64,000 nt of DNA from Pseudomonas sp. Irchel s3f7 (GTDB taxonomy: Bacteria > Pseudomonadota > Gammaproteobacteria > Pseudomonadales > Pseudomonadaceae), in NCBI RefSeq assembly GCF_900187615.1, contig NZ_FYDO01000007.1, forward strand, positions 62,001 to 126,000, read 5' to 3'. Of this stretch, positions 9,314 to 18,155 are shown piece after piece. The position numbers and the translations under genes are program-made. The notes below the pieces were generated by a model that was given only the letters and a program-made list of their open reading frames with translations, had not been told where the DNA came from and searched no databases. Position 1 is the first letter of the stretch; every line of letters starts with the position of its first letter.

Positions 9314-9904
9314 TTAGATCAGAATGCGCAGGATTTCCGGCATCATCGTCATGGCAGCAAGGTTGTTGATCACCAGCATGTCGATCAGCTTGAGTGCCAG
9401 GAACGCGAAGATCGGCGACAGATCCAGCCCGCCCAGGTTGGGCAGGAACTTGCGGAACGGCGCCAGGGCCGGTTCGCAGAGGTCGTTGACCAGTTCAGCG
9501 CCCGGGTTATGGCTGCCCGGAGCGACCCAGGACAGAATCACGCTGATGATCAGGGCGAAGAAGAAAATCTTCAGGAACAGCGCGGTCACGCCGATGAGCG
9601 ACCAAATCAGCAGTTGCAGCGGGTTGCCGGTGGTGCCGTAGGTCAGCAGCAGGGTCAGGGCCATCAGTGCCAGTTGCACCAGAATCGCCAGCACCAGCGA
9701 GGACATGTCCAGGCCGAACATGCTCGGGATGATCCGGCGCAGTGGTTTGAGCAGCGGCTGGGTAGCCTTCACGATGAACTGGCAGAGCGGGTTGTAGAAG
9801 TTCGCCCGCACCAGTTGCAGCACGAAGCGCATCAGCACGATCAGCAGGTAAAGGCTGCCGAGGGTTTGCAGCACGTAGACCGCTGCAGTGTTCAATCCAA
9901 TCAT
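9314..9904 (-). CDS. YggT family membrane protein
   Basis: Integral membrane protein of 196 residues built of two YGGT repeats (about residues 10-80 and 105-180), each ending in a conserved segment such as PLCQFIVKATQPLLKPLRRIIP and LVNDLCEPALAPFRKFLPNLGG. The role is not firmly known; the family has been linked to osmotic tolerance and cell-envelope organisation. It has a strong AAGGAG site, lies 10 bases after proC and is the last gene of a yggS-proC-yggT set. Confidence 0.9.
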   Translation of the reverse strand: MIGLNTAAVYVLQTLGSLYLLIVLMRFVLQLVRANFYNPLCQFIVKATQPLLKPLRRIIPSMFGLDMSSLVLAILVQLALMALTLLLTYGTTGNPLQLLIWSLIGVTALFLKIFFFALIISVILSWVAPGSHNPGAELVNDLCEPALAPFRKFLPNLGGLDLSPIFAFLALKLIDMLVINNLAAMTMMPEILRILI

Positions 9905-9914
9905 GAAAAGCTCC

Positions 9915-10733
9915 TTATTTGCCCAGTTGTTCGGCCATCTCGGCCGAGCGGTGCGCGGCGGCGCCGAGTGCTTTTTCGACCAGAGATTCGAAACCGTTGG
10001 CCTGGAACGACTTGATGGCGGCTTCCGTGGTGCCCGCAGGCGAGGTCACGCGACGGCGCAACTCAGCGGCGTCGACGTCGCTGGAGACGGCCATATGCGC
10101 GGCGCCCAAGGCAGTTTGCAAGGTGAGTTGCGCTGCGATGTCCGTTGGCAGGCCAAGTTTTACGCCGGCAGCGGTCATCGCCTCGATCAGCAGGAAGAAG
10201 TACGCCGGACCCGAACCGGAAACGGCGGTGACGGCGTCCAGTTGCTGCTCTTCATCCAGCCACAGGGCGATGCCGACTGCGGACAGCAGCTCTTGAGCCT
10301 GTTGACGCTGATCGGCAGTCACTTCGGCGGTCGCGAACAAACCGCTCACGCCCTGACGCAACAGGGCCGGGGTGTTGGGCATGCAGCGCACAATCGGCTG
10401 GGCGCCGAGCCAGTTGTTCATGCTGGCGCAAGTGATACCGGCGGCAATCGATACCACCAGTTGATTGGGCTTGAGGCTTGGGCGAAGGGCTTCGCAGACG
10501 GTTTTCATCGCCTGGGGTTTGACCGCCAGCACGACCACGTCGGCGCCTTCGATGGCCTGGGCGTTGTCAGCGAAGGTTTCGATGCCGTGCTCGGCGCTCA
10601 CGCGGGCGCGGGTTTCGTCACCCGGATCGCTGGCGCGGATCTGCGCGGCATCCAGACCCTTGGCCCGCAGGCCGCCGATCAGGCTGGCGGCCATGTTGCC
10701 GGCACCGATAAAGGCAATACGCGTCTTGCTCAT
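9915..10733 (-). CDS. proC: Pyrroline-5-carboxylate reductase
   Basis: Last step of proline synthesis: NAD(P)H reduction of pyrroline-5-carboxylate. The Rossmann start is RIAFIGAGNMAASLIGGL, VVLAVKPQAM follows near residue 70, and the C-terminal catalytic signature is AVSGSGPAYFFLLIEAM with ALRRRVTSPAGTTEAA. Length 272 residues is typical. It lies 21 bases downstream of yggS. Confidence 0.97.
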   Translation of the reverse strand: MSKTRIAFIGAGNMAASLIGGLRAKGLDAAQIRASDPGDETRARVSAEHGIETFADNAQAIEGADVVVLAVKPQAMKTVCEALRPSLKPNQLVVSIAAGITCASMNNWLGAQPIVRCMPNTPALLRQGVSGLFATAEVTADQRQQAQELLSAVGIALWLDEEQQLDAVTAVSGSGPAYFFLLIEAMTAAGVKLGLPTDIAAQLTLQTALGAAHMAVSSDVDAAELRRRVTSPAGTTEAAIKSFQANGFESLVEKALGAAAHRSAEMAEQLGK

Positions 10734-10754
10734 GTCAGGTCCTTAAAAGAGAGT

Positions 10755-11453
10755 TCATGGTTGACCATGCATTTGTGAATAGTCGCGAGCACCAAACAGG
10801 GCGGTACCAATACGCACCCAGGTGGCGCCTTGGGCAATGGCCGATTCGAGATCGTGGCTCATGCCCATGGAAAGTGTGTCGAGTGGCAGGTTCAGGCTGA
10901 CTTGCAGGCTTTGCACAGCAGCAAAGGCAGCATCCTGTTCGGCGCGGTCGTCAGTCGGCTCGGGAATCGCCATCAATCCGCGTAACTTCAAGCGCGGCAG
11001 GGCGCTGATGGCATGGGCCAGGGCCGGCAGGTCGGCTGGCGTGCAGCCGGATTTGCTGGCTTCACCGCTGACATTGACCTGGATACAGATGTTCAAGGGC
11101 GGTAAATCGGCAGGGCGTTGCTCGGACAGACGTTGTGCGATTTTCAGACGATCCACGGAATGCACCCAGTCGAAATGCTCGGCGATGGCGCGAGTCTTGT
11201 TCGATTGAATGGGGCCGATGAAGTGCCAGATCAAGGCCAGGTCAGCCAGTTCAAGCTGCTTGCCCAGTGCCTCTTGCAGGTAGTTCTCACCAAAGTCACG
11301 CAGGCCGGCTGCATAGGCTTCGCGCAGGGCTTCGGCGGGTTTGGTCTTGCTCACGGCCAGCAGCTGGACGCTGTTTTCGGCGCGGTTGGCAGCAAGTGTT
11401 GCGGCATGTATGCGCGAACTAACCTGAAGAATGTTGTCTGCTATGGTGGACAT
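10755..11453 (-). CDS. PLP homeostasis protein YggS (PLPBP family)
   Basis: Fold-type III pyridoxal-phosphate protein without known catalysis, which buffers PLP and affects amino-acid pools. The PLP lysine is Lys36 in LLAVSKTKPAE; FGENYLQE, WHFIGPIQSNK and LSMGMSHDLESAIAQGATWVRIG are family signatures. The ATG at 11451-11453 gives 232 residues. It is divergent from pilT with a 56-base gap that must contain both promoters. Confidence 0.94.
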   Translation of the reverse strand: MSTIADNILQVSSRIHAATLAANRAENSVQLLAVSKTKPAEALREAYAAGLRDFGENYLQEALGKQLELADLALIWHFIGPIQSNKTRAIAEHFDWVHSVDRLKIAQRLSEQRPADLPPLNICIQVNVSGEASKSGCTPADLPALAHAISALPRLKLRGLMAIPEPTDDRAEQDAAFAAVQSLQVSLNLPLDTLSMGMSHDLESAIAQGATWVRIGTALFGARDYSQMHGQP

Positions 11454-11509
11454 CAAGAGGCGCCAGCGGTCTGAAGGTTCGCGGCATTCTACTGGAATTG
11501 AGAGGCGCA

Positions 11510-12544
11510 ATGGATATCACTGAACTGCTGGCGTTCAGCGCCAAACAGGGTGCATCCGATCTGCATTTATCTGCCGGCCTGCCGCCGATGATTCGGGTGG
11601 ATGGCGATGTACGACGGATCAATCTGCCGGCGCTGGACCATCAGCAAGTCCAGGCGCTGATCCACGCCATCATGAACGACACCCAGCGAGGGGACTTCGA
11701 GAAACACCTGGAAACCGACTTTTCGTTCGAAGTGCCTGGTGTGGCGCGTTTTCGGGTCAATGCGTTCCACCAGAACCGTGGTGCGGGCGCGGTGTTCCGC
11801 ACCATTCCCTCGAAAGTGCAAAGCATGGAAGAGCTGGGCATGGGCGAAGTGTTTCGCAAAATGACCGATGCACCACGCGGCCTGGTGTTGGTCACCGGGC
11901 CGACCGGTTCCGGCAAATCGACCACGCTGGCGGCGATGATCGACTACCTCAACACCCACCGCCATCACCACATTCTCACCATCGAAGATCCCGTCGAATT
12001 CGTGCACGAACCGCGTAAATGCCTGATCAATCAGCGCGAGGTGCACCGCGACACCCGCAGTTTCGCCGCAGCCCTGCGCTCGGCATTGCGCGAAGACCCT
12101 GATGTGATTCTGGTGGGGGAGATGCGTGACCTGGAGACCATTCGCCTGGCATTGACCGCCGCCGAGACGGGCCACCTTGTGTTCGGCACCTTGCACACCA
12201 CATCGGCGGCGAAGACCATCGACCGGGTGGTGGACGTGTTTGCGCCAGACGAGAAAGCGATGGTGCGTTCGATGCTCGCTGAATCGCTGGTGGCCGTGGT
12301 GTCGCAGACACTGATCAAGAAGATTGGCGGCGGGCGCATTGCCGCGCACGAAATCATGCTGGGGACATCTGCGATCAGGAATTTGATCCGCGAGAACAAG
12401 GTGGCGCAGATGTTCTCGTCGATTCAGTCGGGCGGGTCGTTGGGGATGCAGACGCTGGATATGAGCTTGAAGGAATTGGTGAACAGAGGGTTGATCAGTC
12501 GAGATCATGCGCGGGAGAAGGCGCGGTCACCGGATGGTTTTTGA
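11510..12544 (+). CDS. pilT: Type IV pilus retraction ATPase PilT
   Basis: Hexameric motor that depolymerises type IV pili and drives twitching. Walker A is GPTGSGKST with Lys136, the Asp box is TIEDPVEFVH, Walker B is DPDVILVGEMRD and the His box is ETGHLVFGTLHTTSA. The ATG at 11510 gives 344 residues, the usual length. The paralogue pilU, which follows pilT in P. aeruginosa, is absent here: the next 100 bases are a palindrome and then an unrelated convergent gene. Confidence 0.96.
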   Translation: MDITELLAFSAKQGASDLHLSAGLPPMIRVDGDVRRINLPALDHQQVQALIHAIMNDTQRGDFEKHLETDFSFEVPGVARFRVNAFHQNRGAGAVFRTIPSKVQSMEELGMGEVFRKMTDAPRGLVLVTGPTGSGKSTTLAAMIDYLNTHRHHHILTIEDPVEFVHEPRKCLINQREVHRDTRSFAAALRSALREDPDVILVGEMRDLETIRLALTAAETGHLVFGTLHTTSAAKTIDRVVDVFAPDEKAMVRSMLAESLVAVVSQTLIKKIGGGRIAAHEIMLGTSAIRNLIRENKVAQMFSSIQSGGSLGMQTLDMSLKELVNRGLISRDHAREKARSPDGF

Positions 12545-12558
12545 GGGATAGTGCTACC

Positions 12559-12652
12559 TGTGGCGAGGGAGCTTGCTCCCGCTGGGCTGCAAAGCAGCCC
12601 CAAAAATCTGGGAGCGCTGCGCACTCCAGCGGGAGCAAGCTCCCTCGCCACA
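12559..12652. repeat. Large inverted repeat (GGGAGCAAGCTCCC type)
   Basis: Perfect 27-bp arms at 12559-12585 and 12626-12652, beginning TGTGGCGAGGGAGCTTGCTC. The 40-base loop contains a second small hairpin, GGGCTGC AAA GCAGCCC. It lies between the convergent pilT and NlpC/P60 genes and could end both transcripts. Confidence 0.85.
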
Positions 12653-12683
12653 AGTGTTCGGCTTCAGACGAGCACTTGGCTAA

Positions 12684-13301
12684 TCAGCGCTGAACAACCC
12701 GCAACGCGTTCTGTTCTTTTGGCAGTACGCGCTTGGCAACCACGTAGTGCTTTTCCCAGTACGGCTTCTTCAGGGTGTCGATGGAAACCGACTTGCCACG
12801 ACGCGGTGCGTGGATGAAGCGGTCGTTGCCCAGGTAGATGGCAACATGATTGACTCGACGGCTCTTGATGTTGAAGAAAATCAGGTCGCCCGGCTTCAGG
12901 TCTTCGCGATCCACTTTCTCGCCATGACCCTTGGCCATGGCATTGGACGTGCGAGGCAGGTCAAAGGTGGCGTCGTTGAACGCATACTTCACCAGACCGC
13001 TGCAATCGAAGCCTTTGCTCGGGCTGCTGCCGCCCCAACGGTACGGCGTACCCAGGACGTTCACAGCGCGGCTCAGCACATTGCTGCTTTCCTTGGATGC
13101 CATAGGTGGCACCAGGCTGCTTTTGCTGGTCAACTCTGGAGCGGTTTTGACCGATTTACTGCTTTTGCTGGAAGGGGCAGAAGCGTGGGATTTTGGGGTG
13201 TAACCATTAACGTTTGGAAGACGTTGCTCACGATTGGTGGCGTGGGCGGCCAGTGGCATCAAAAGGCAAATGGTTAGCCATGTCTTTAAAAATGAACGCA
13301 T
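12684..13301 (-). CDS. NlpC/P60 (C40) peptidoglycan endopeptidase, exported
   Basis: Cysteine peptidase that cuts peptidoglycan stem peptides. A signal peptide (about residues 1-21, ending AAHA) is followed by a Ser/Lys-rich linker and the NlpC/P60 domain from about residue 75. The triad is Cys100 in FDCSGLVKYAF, His152 in VNHVAIYLG and His164 in FIHAPRRG. The ATG at 13299-13301 gives 205 residues. No lipobox is seen, so it is probably periplasmic rather than a lipoprotein. Confidence 0.92.
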   Translation of the reverse strand: MRSFLKTWLTICLLMPLAAHATNREQRLPNVNGYTPKSHASAPSSKSSKSVKTAPELTSKSSLVPPMASKESSNVLSRAVNVLGTPYRWGGSSPSKGFDCSGLVKYAFNDATFDLPRTSNAMAKGHGEKVDREDLKPGDLIFFNIKSRRVNHVAIYLGNDRFIHAPRRGKSVSIDTLKKPYWEKHYVVAKRVLPKEQNALRVVQR

Positions 13302-13332
13302 TAAGCAAGGCTCGGATAGGTGAACGCGCAAC

Positions 13333-13341
13333 TTTATAACA
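13333..13341 (-). promoter_or_regulatory. Extended -10 promoter candidate for the NlpC/P60 gene
   Basis: Read on the minus strand the sequence is TGTTATAAA, an extended -10 (TG-N-TATAAA), about 31 bases before the start codon. I see no good -35 hexamer, which an extended -10 does not strictly need. Confidence 0.35.
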
Positions 13342-13551
13342 GCTTTTTTTGCCGTTCCGAGGCCGTTGGTCGATTCAACCCGGAGGTCAACGGAACCAAT
13401 CAAGCGGCATTTGGGTGAAATTGTCGGACAGAAGTCAGGTGCTATAAGGCTTTGGCGGGAATGACAGTAGCATTTGCCATACGTCGGGTGCCTGTAAAAA
13501 AGTCACAAAGAATTCAAGAATATTTATCTATCGTGTGAAACGAGGTTATCC

Positions 13552-13980
13552 ATGAACCCCTATCAACAAACTGTTCAGCAGCAAGATACGCACAGCAAAG
13601 TCATCGGTTATTTGCTGTGGGTTTTTGGTTTTACCGGTGCTCACCGCTTCTATTACGGAAAGCCGGTGACCGGAACGATCTGGTTCTTCACCTTTGGATT
13701 GCTGGGGATTGGCTGGCTCATCGACCTGTTCCTGATTCCGGCAATGGACCGCGAGGCTGATTTTCGGTTTACCGCAGGGCCGATCGAATACAACGTGGCG
13801 TGGATTCTGCTGACGTTTCTCGGCGTATTCGGTGTGCACCGGATGTATCAGGGGAAATGGATCAGCGGGCTGCTGTACCTGGTGACGGGCGGGTTGTTCT
13901 TTTTGGGAGTGCTGTATGACTTCTGGACGCTGAATGATCAGGTTTCGGTGCGTAACGCCCAGAATCGCGGCGCCTTTTAA
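13552..13980 (+). CDS. TM2-domain membrane protein with two TM2 units
   Basis: Protein of 142 residues with four hydrophobic segments. The TM2 pattern (G-x-x-G-x-H-R-F-Y-x-G-K, then W-x-x-D) occurs twice: WVFGFTGAHRFYYGKPVTG at about residues 25-43 with IDLFLIP after it, and LGVFGVHRMYQGKWISG at about 89-105 with YDFWTLND after it. Function unknown. The second unit keeps G, H, R, Y and GKW. The site ACGAGG precedes the ATG by 6 bases, and the gene stands alone. Confidence 0.85.
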   Translation: MNPYQQTVQQQDTHSKVIGYLLWVFGFTGAHRFYYGKPVTGTIWFFTFGLLGIGWLIDLFLIPAMDREADFRFTAGPIEYNVAWILLTFLGVFGVHRMYQGKWISGLLYLVTGGLFFLGVLYDFWTLNDQVSVRNAQNRGAF

Positions 13981-13987
13981 GTAAGCC

Positions 13988-14062
13988 ATCGCTAGCAGGC
14001 TAGCTCCCACAGGGGATTTGTGTTGTTCACAGATCCTGTGTGGGAGCTAGCCTGCTAGCGAT
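13988..14062. repeat. Inverted repeat (CTAGCAGGCTAGCTCCCACA type)
   Basis: Perfect 24-bp arms at 13988-14011 and 14039-14062 with the CTCCCACA core facing the loop. It lies between the convergent TM2 gene and pyrC' and may act as a bidirectional transcript end. Confidence 0.85.
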
Positions 14063-14077
14063 TGGGGCAACGCGGTC

Positions 14078-15349
14078 TTAAGCCTGGTGGCTGATCCGTC
14101 CGTCCACCAGGGTGTAACGCACTACGCCCGGCAGGCTGTGGCCAATGAACGGGCAGTTCTCGCCTTTCGACAGCCAGGTTTCACCCGCGACGGTCGAAGC
14201 CGCAGGGTCGAACAGCACGATATCCGCCGCACCACCCACCGCCAATTTGCCCGCCGGCAGGCGCAAGGCCTCGGCAGGACCGGCACTGAGGCGTGCCAGC
14301 AGCGTCGGCAAATCCAGCAAGCCGTCTTCCACCAGTGTCATCGCCAGGGGCAGCAGCAATTCAACACTGCTGATGCCCGGTTCGGTCGCGCCGAACGGTG
14401 CCAGTTTGGCGTCACGCTCGTGGGGTTGGTGGTGGCTGGAAATGGCCGAGATCACCCCTGACTTCACCGCAGCACGCAGGCCATCGCGGTCGGCGCGGGT
14501 GCGCAGCGGCGGCTGGACGTGATACAGGCTGCTGAAATCGATCAGCGCTTCGTCGGTCAGGATCAATTGATACAGCGCCACGTCCGCCGTGACGTTCAGG
14601 CCGCGAGCCTGAGCCTGGGCAATCAGTTCCACGCCACGGGCGCTGGTGAGCTGGCTGAAGTGCGCGCGCACGCCACTTTGCTCGACCAGAAGCAGGTCTC
14701 GGGCCAGAGCCACGGTTTCGGCGCTTTCCGGAATGCCCGGCAGGCCAAGGAAACTGGCAGTCGGGCCTTCGTGGGCCAGTCCGCCTTCGGCGAGGTCGTG
14801 ATCCTGGGAGTTGAAAATCACCGTCAGGTCGAAGGTAGCCGCGTACTCCAGCGCCCGACACAGGGTGCGGGTGTTGCGGAAACTCTCCAGACCATTGCCG
14901 AAGGCCACGCAACCGGCATCGCGCAGGGCGACCAGTTCTGCCAGCTGTTCGCCGTCCAGGCCTTTGCTCAGGGCGCCGATCGGGAAGACTTTGGTGTTGC
15001 CGGCCTCACGGGCGCGGTCGAGGATCAGTTCGGCCACGGCCGAGGTGTCCAGCACCGGTTTGGTTTTTGGCGGACAGCACAGGCTGGTAACGCCACCGGC
15101 CGCGGCGGCGCGGGTTTCGCTGACGATCGAGCCTTTACGGCTGTAACCCGGCTCGCGCAGGGCGACGTTGAGGTCGACCAGGCCAGGCGCGGCCACCAGG
15201 CCTTGGGCGTCGAGGGTGTCGACGGCGACAAAACCGGCCGGTGCGGCGCCAAGGGCGACGATCTTGCAGGCTTCGATATGAATGTCGGTCACTTGATCCA
15301 GGCCGCTGCTTGGATCGATGACGCGTGCGCCGAGAATGCTGAGCTTCAC
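14078..15349 (-). CDS. pyrC': Inactive dihydroorotase-like subunit PyrC' (PyrX)
   Basis: Dihydroorotase-fold protein of 423 residues that in Pseudomonas is a structural partner of aspartate transcarbamoylase, not an enzyme. The sequence supports this: the zinc-binding D-x-H-x-H-x-R motif reads [10 protein letters not shown], losing both histidines, and the later catalytic DHAPH reads SHHQPHE, losing the aspartate. Other parts, such as [15 protein letters not shown] and the C-terminal [15 protein letters not shown], are conserved. It overlaps pyrB by an ATGA, as expected for subunits made together. Confidence 0.95.
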   Translation of the reverse strand: MKLSILGARVIDPSSGLDQVTDIHIEACKIVALGAAPAGFVAVDTLDAQGLVAAPGLVDLNVALREPGYSRKGSIVSETRAAAAGGVTSLCCPPKTKPVLDTSAVAELILDRAREAGNTKVFPIGALSKGLDGEQLAELVALRDAGCVAFGNGLESFRNTRTLCRALEYAATFDLTVIFNSQDHDLAEGGLAHEGPTASFLGLPGIPESAETVALARDLLLVEQSGVRAHFSQLTSARGVELIAQAQARGLNVTADVALYQLILTDEALIDFSSLYHVQPPLRTRADRDGLRAAVKSGVISAISSHHQPHERDAKLAPFGATEPGISSVELLLPLAMTLVEDGLLDLPTLLARLSAGPAEALRLPAGKLAVGGAADIVLFDPAASTVAGETWLSKGENCPFIGHSLPGVVRYTLVDGRISHQA

Positions 15350-16350
15350 TGGGCGTTCTCCTGCTCGAATTGGCGCTGGGCTGTCTGCCCGCTCATGGCC
15401 ATGGACAGCACGGCCATACGAATCGCGATGCCGTAGGTGACCTGGTTGAGGATCACCGAGTGCGGACCGTCGGCCACCGCCGACTCAATCTCCACGCCGC
15501 GGTTGATCGGCCCCGGGTGCATGACGATGCAATCGGGTTTGGCCCCGGCCAGGCGCGCGGTGGTCAGGCCGAACAGGCGGTAGAACTCACCTTCGCTCGG
15601 CAGCAGGCCACCGGTCATGCGCTCACGCTGCAAGCGCAGCATGATCACCACGTCGACGTCTTTCAGGCCTTCGGTCATGTCGGTGTAAACCTTCACACCG
15701 TATTGCTCGATGCCGATCGGCAGCAGGGTTTTCGGTGCAATCACGCGAATGTCCGGGCAGCCGAGGGTTTTCAGCGCCAGCATGTTCGAGCGTGCGACCC
15801 GCGAGTGCAGGATGTCACCGACGATGGCCACCGAGAGGTTTTCGAAGCCACCCTTGTGCCGGCGAATGGTGAGCATGTCGAGCATGCCCTGGGTCGGGTG
15901 CGCGTGACGGCCGTCGCCACCGTTGATGATTGCCACTTGCGGGCACACATGCTCGGCGATGAAGTGCGCGGCGCCGGAGTCACCGTGGCGCACAACGAAC
16001 ATGTCGGCAGCCATGGCTTCAAGATTGCGCAGGGTATCGAGCAGGGTTTCCCCCTTGCTTGCCGACGATGTCGACACGTTCAGGGTAATCACGTCTGCCG
16101 ACAGGCGCTGGGCCGCCAGTTCGAAGGTGGTGCGGGTGCGGGTCGAGTTCTCGAAGAACACGTTGCACACGGTCTTGCCGCGCAACAACGGGACTTTTTT
16201 CACAGCCCGTGCGCCCACTTCGAGGAAGGAGTCGGCAGTGTCGAGGATTTCCGTCAGCAACTCGCGGCGCAAACCGTCGAGCGAGAGGAAGTGACGCAGC
16301 TGGCCCTGATCATTGAGCTGCAGCGGGCGCTTGGTTTCTAGAGGCGTCAT
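15346..16350 (-). CDS. pyrB: Aspartate transcarbamoylase catalytic subunit
   Basis: Commits carbamoyl phosphate and aspartate to pyrimidine synthesis. The carbamoyl-phosphate site is [24 protein letters not shown] is present, and the aspartate-binding region is MLRLQRERM. The ATG at 16348-16350 ([13 protein letters not shown]) gives 334 residues, the length of the Pseudomonas enzyme; an ATG 18 bases upstream is less likely. It follows pyrR after 27 bases, giving the operon pyrR-pyrB-pyrC'. Confidence 0.97.
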   Translation of the reverse strand: MTPLETKRPLQLNDQGQLRHFLSLDGLRRELLTEILDTADSFLEVGARAVKKVPLLRGKTVCNVFFENSTRTRTTFELAAQRLSADVITLNVSTSSASKGETLLDTLRNLEAMAADMFVVRHGDSGAAHFIAEHVCPQVAIINGGDGRHAHPTQGMLDMLTIRRHKGGFENLSVAIVGDILHSRVARSNMLALKTLGCPDIRVIAPKTLLPIGIEQYGVKVYTDMTEGLKDVDVVIMLRLQRERMTGGLLPSEGEFYRLFGLTTARLAGAKPDCIVMHPGPINRGVEIESAVADGPHSVILNQVTYGIAIRMAVLSMAMSGQTAQRQFEQENAQ

Positions 16351-16377
16351 CGCGAGGGGGACTCTCAATAGGGCGAA

Positions 16378-16881
16378 TTAAAGGGCGAGGTCTTGCAGTT
16401 CGAGCGCAAGCTCCGGACCGGACAGCTTCACGCGCTCGTGGGCGGCCAGCGACAGGGTCGCACCGACCACGTTCGGACGGATCGGCAGTTCGCCGGCGTC
16501 CAGGTCTAGCAGGCACACCAGCGTCACGCTGGCCGGACGGCCGTAGTCGAACAATTCATTCAGGGCGGCGCGGACGGTCCGGCCGCTCATCAGCACGTCA
16601 TCGATCAGCACCAGGTGCTGGCCTTCGATTTCGAACGGTAGCGCCGAAGGGCGCACTTGCGGGTGCAGGCCGTTCTGGCTGAAGTCGTCGCGATAGAAGG
16701 AAACATCCAGGGTGCCGAGGGGCTCGTCGCTGCCCAGTTCCTTGAGCAAGGCCTGGGCGACCCAGACGCCGCCGGTACGAATGCCGATGTAGCGCGGTTC
16801 GCTGATAGCACGGTGTTCCAGATGGGCCTTTAGACGCGTGGCCATCTGGCTGATCAGTTCGGCGGGATTGGGCAGGCTCAT
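16378..16881 (-). CDS. pyrR: PyrR bifunctional regulator / uracil phosphoribosyltransferase homologue
   Basis: Phosphoribosyltransferase-fold protein of 167 residues with the PRPP loop [17 protein letters not shown]. In Gram-positive bacteria PyrR binds pyr mRNA; in Pseudomonas it has been described as a regulator of pyrimidine genes, with an uncertain mechanism. I see no PyrR-type attenuator in the 82-base gap upstream. It heads the pyrR-pyrB-pyrC' operon. Confidence 0.93.
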   Translation of the reverse strand: MSLPNPAELISQMATRLKAHLEHRAISEPRYIGIRTGGVWVAQALLKELGSDEPLGTLDVSFYRDDFSQNGLHPQVRPSALPFEIEGQHLVLIDDVLMSGRTVRAALNELFDYGRPASVTLVCLLDLDAGELPIRPNVVGATLSLAAHERVKLSGPELALELQDLAL

Positions 16882-16963
16882 GGTTGCTCCTTCTTGGGCC
16901 CGAGCCGGTGCTGCTTCAACGGCAGGCTCGGGTTGTAGCTAAGAGAGGCGTGTAAACGACTCG

Positions 16964-17401
16964 TCAGGATTCGAACAATGCAGTGTTTGCGTCGAGCCAG
17001 CCTTGCAGCAGCAGGGCGGCGGCGATGGCGTCGACCGGGTTGTCGCGGTAGCTGCCCTTTTGTCCGCCGCGATCACGTCGCTCGCCTTTGGCTTCAAAGG
17101 TCGTCAGGCGTTCATCGTGGGTGTAGAAGGGCAGGTTGAAACGGCCGTTCAAACGGCGGGCGAACTTTTCGGCTCGCAGGCACATGTCGCTCGGTGTGCC
17201 GTCCATGTTCAATGGCAGGCCAACCACCACGGCATCGGGTTTCCACTCTTTAATGAGGGCCTCGACCTGGTTCCAGTCAGGAATGCCGTTCTGCGCTTTC
17301 AAGGTGCACAGCTCACGGGCCTGGCCGGTGATCACCTGGCCGACCGCAACGCCGATCTGTTTGGTGCCGTAGTCGAATCCGAGAATCAGCCGCAGGGCCA
17401 T
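16964..17401 (-). CDS. ruvX: RuvX / YqgF Holliday junction resolvase-like nuclease
   Basis: RNase H-fold protein of 145 residues. Conserved acidic positions are visible in GFDYGTKQIGVAVG, HDERLTTFEA and the C-terminal NPVDAIAAALLLQ, with VVGLPLNMDG between. In E. coli the family acts in pre-16S rRNA end processing; resolvase activity is reported for others. The start ATG shares one base with the algH stop (TGATG), which argues for translational coupling and against the longer upstream frame. Confidence 0.94.
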   Translation of the reverse strand: MALRLILGFDYGTKQIGVAVGQVITGQARELCTLKAQNGIPDWNQVEALIKEWKPDAVVVGLPLNMDGTPSDMCLRAEKFARRLNGRFNLPFYTHDERLTTFEAKGERRDRGGQKGSYRDNPVDAIAAALLLQGWLDANTALFES

Positions 17402-17973
17402 CAGGCGTGCCCCGCCTGGCTGGTGAGCAGGCTGAGATTGACGCCCAGGTGTTTGGCGGCCGCTTCCAGGCGCATTTCGCTGCTGGTATTGAACAGGATG
17501 TCGGCGTCGAAGGGGCAATTCAGCCAGGCGTTCTGGGCCAGTTCGGCCTCCAGTTGACCGGCTTCCCAGCCCGCATAACCGAGGGCAATCAGGCTTTTAG
17601 CCGGACCGACACCGTCAGCGATGGCGAACAATACGTCCTGAGAGGTCGACAGGGACAATTCGTCCTCCAGATCAACGGTTGCCTGGAAGCTCAGACCTTT
17701 AGGGTGCAGCACAAAACCGCGATCGGTCTGTACCGGGCCACCAATGAAGATCGGCACATGCTGGCAGAGCGCTGGCGGCTCGATGTCCGGGCGCAATTGC
17801 TCAAGAATATCGGCCAGGCTCAGGTCTTGCGGACGGTTGATCACCAGCCCCATGGCACCATTGGCCGAGTGCTCGACGATATAGGTCAAGGTGTGCGCAA
17901 AGTTCGGGTCGGCCATGTGTGGCATGGCGATCAGGAATTGATGCTTGAGGTAGCTGGGGCTGACGTTTTTCAT
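17401..17973 (-). CDS. algH: AlgH / YqgE family protein
   Basis: UPF0301 protein of 190 residues beginning MKNVSPSYLKHQFLIAMP, with signatures NGAMGLVINRP, IFIGGPVQTDRGFVLH and GYAGWEAGQLEAEL. It was named for an effect on alginate production in P. aeruginosa; its molecular activity is unclear. The 36-base longer frame begins without a good ribosome-binding site. It is coupled to ruvX, a pairing common in gammaproteobacteria. Confidence 0.93.
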   Translation of the reverse strand: MKNVSPSYLKHQFLIAMPHMADPNFAHTLTYIVEHSANGAMGLVINRPQDLSLADILEQLRPDIEPPALCQHVPIFIGGPVQTDRGFVLHPKGLSFQATVDLEDELSLSTSQDVLFAIADGVGPAKSLIALGYAGWEAGQLEAELAQNAWLNCPFDADILFNTSSEMRLEAAAKHLGVNLSLLTSQAGHA

Positions 17974-18074
17974 GAGCGCTAGTGTGGCGTTCGAGGGGCG
18001 AACTGACAAGCTGGGGAGTGATGTTTGCTTGAGATTGGTCGCTGGTTCGCATGGTCAAACGGGTGTAACGCGGT

Positions 18075-18144
18075 CCTGTAGGAGCCGGCTTGCTGGCGAA
18101 TGCGATTTCAAGGACGCCATCGCCAGCAAGCCGGCTCCTACAGG
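18075..18144. repeat. REP doublet, outward-core orientation
   Basis: Perfect 25-bp arms at 18075-18099 and 18120-18144, beginning CCTGTAGGAGCCGGCTTGCT, with a 20-base loop. It separates algH from tonB on the same strand. Confidence 0.88.
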
Positions 18145-18155
18145 TCATAGGCCCA

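Noticed and set aside
16882..16963. PyrR-binding attenuator before pyrR
   Set aside because: No conserved anti-antiterminator loop or terminator is visible in the 82 bases.
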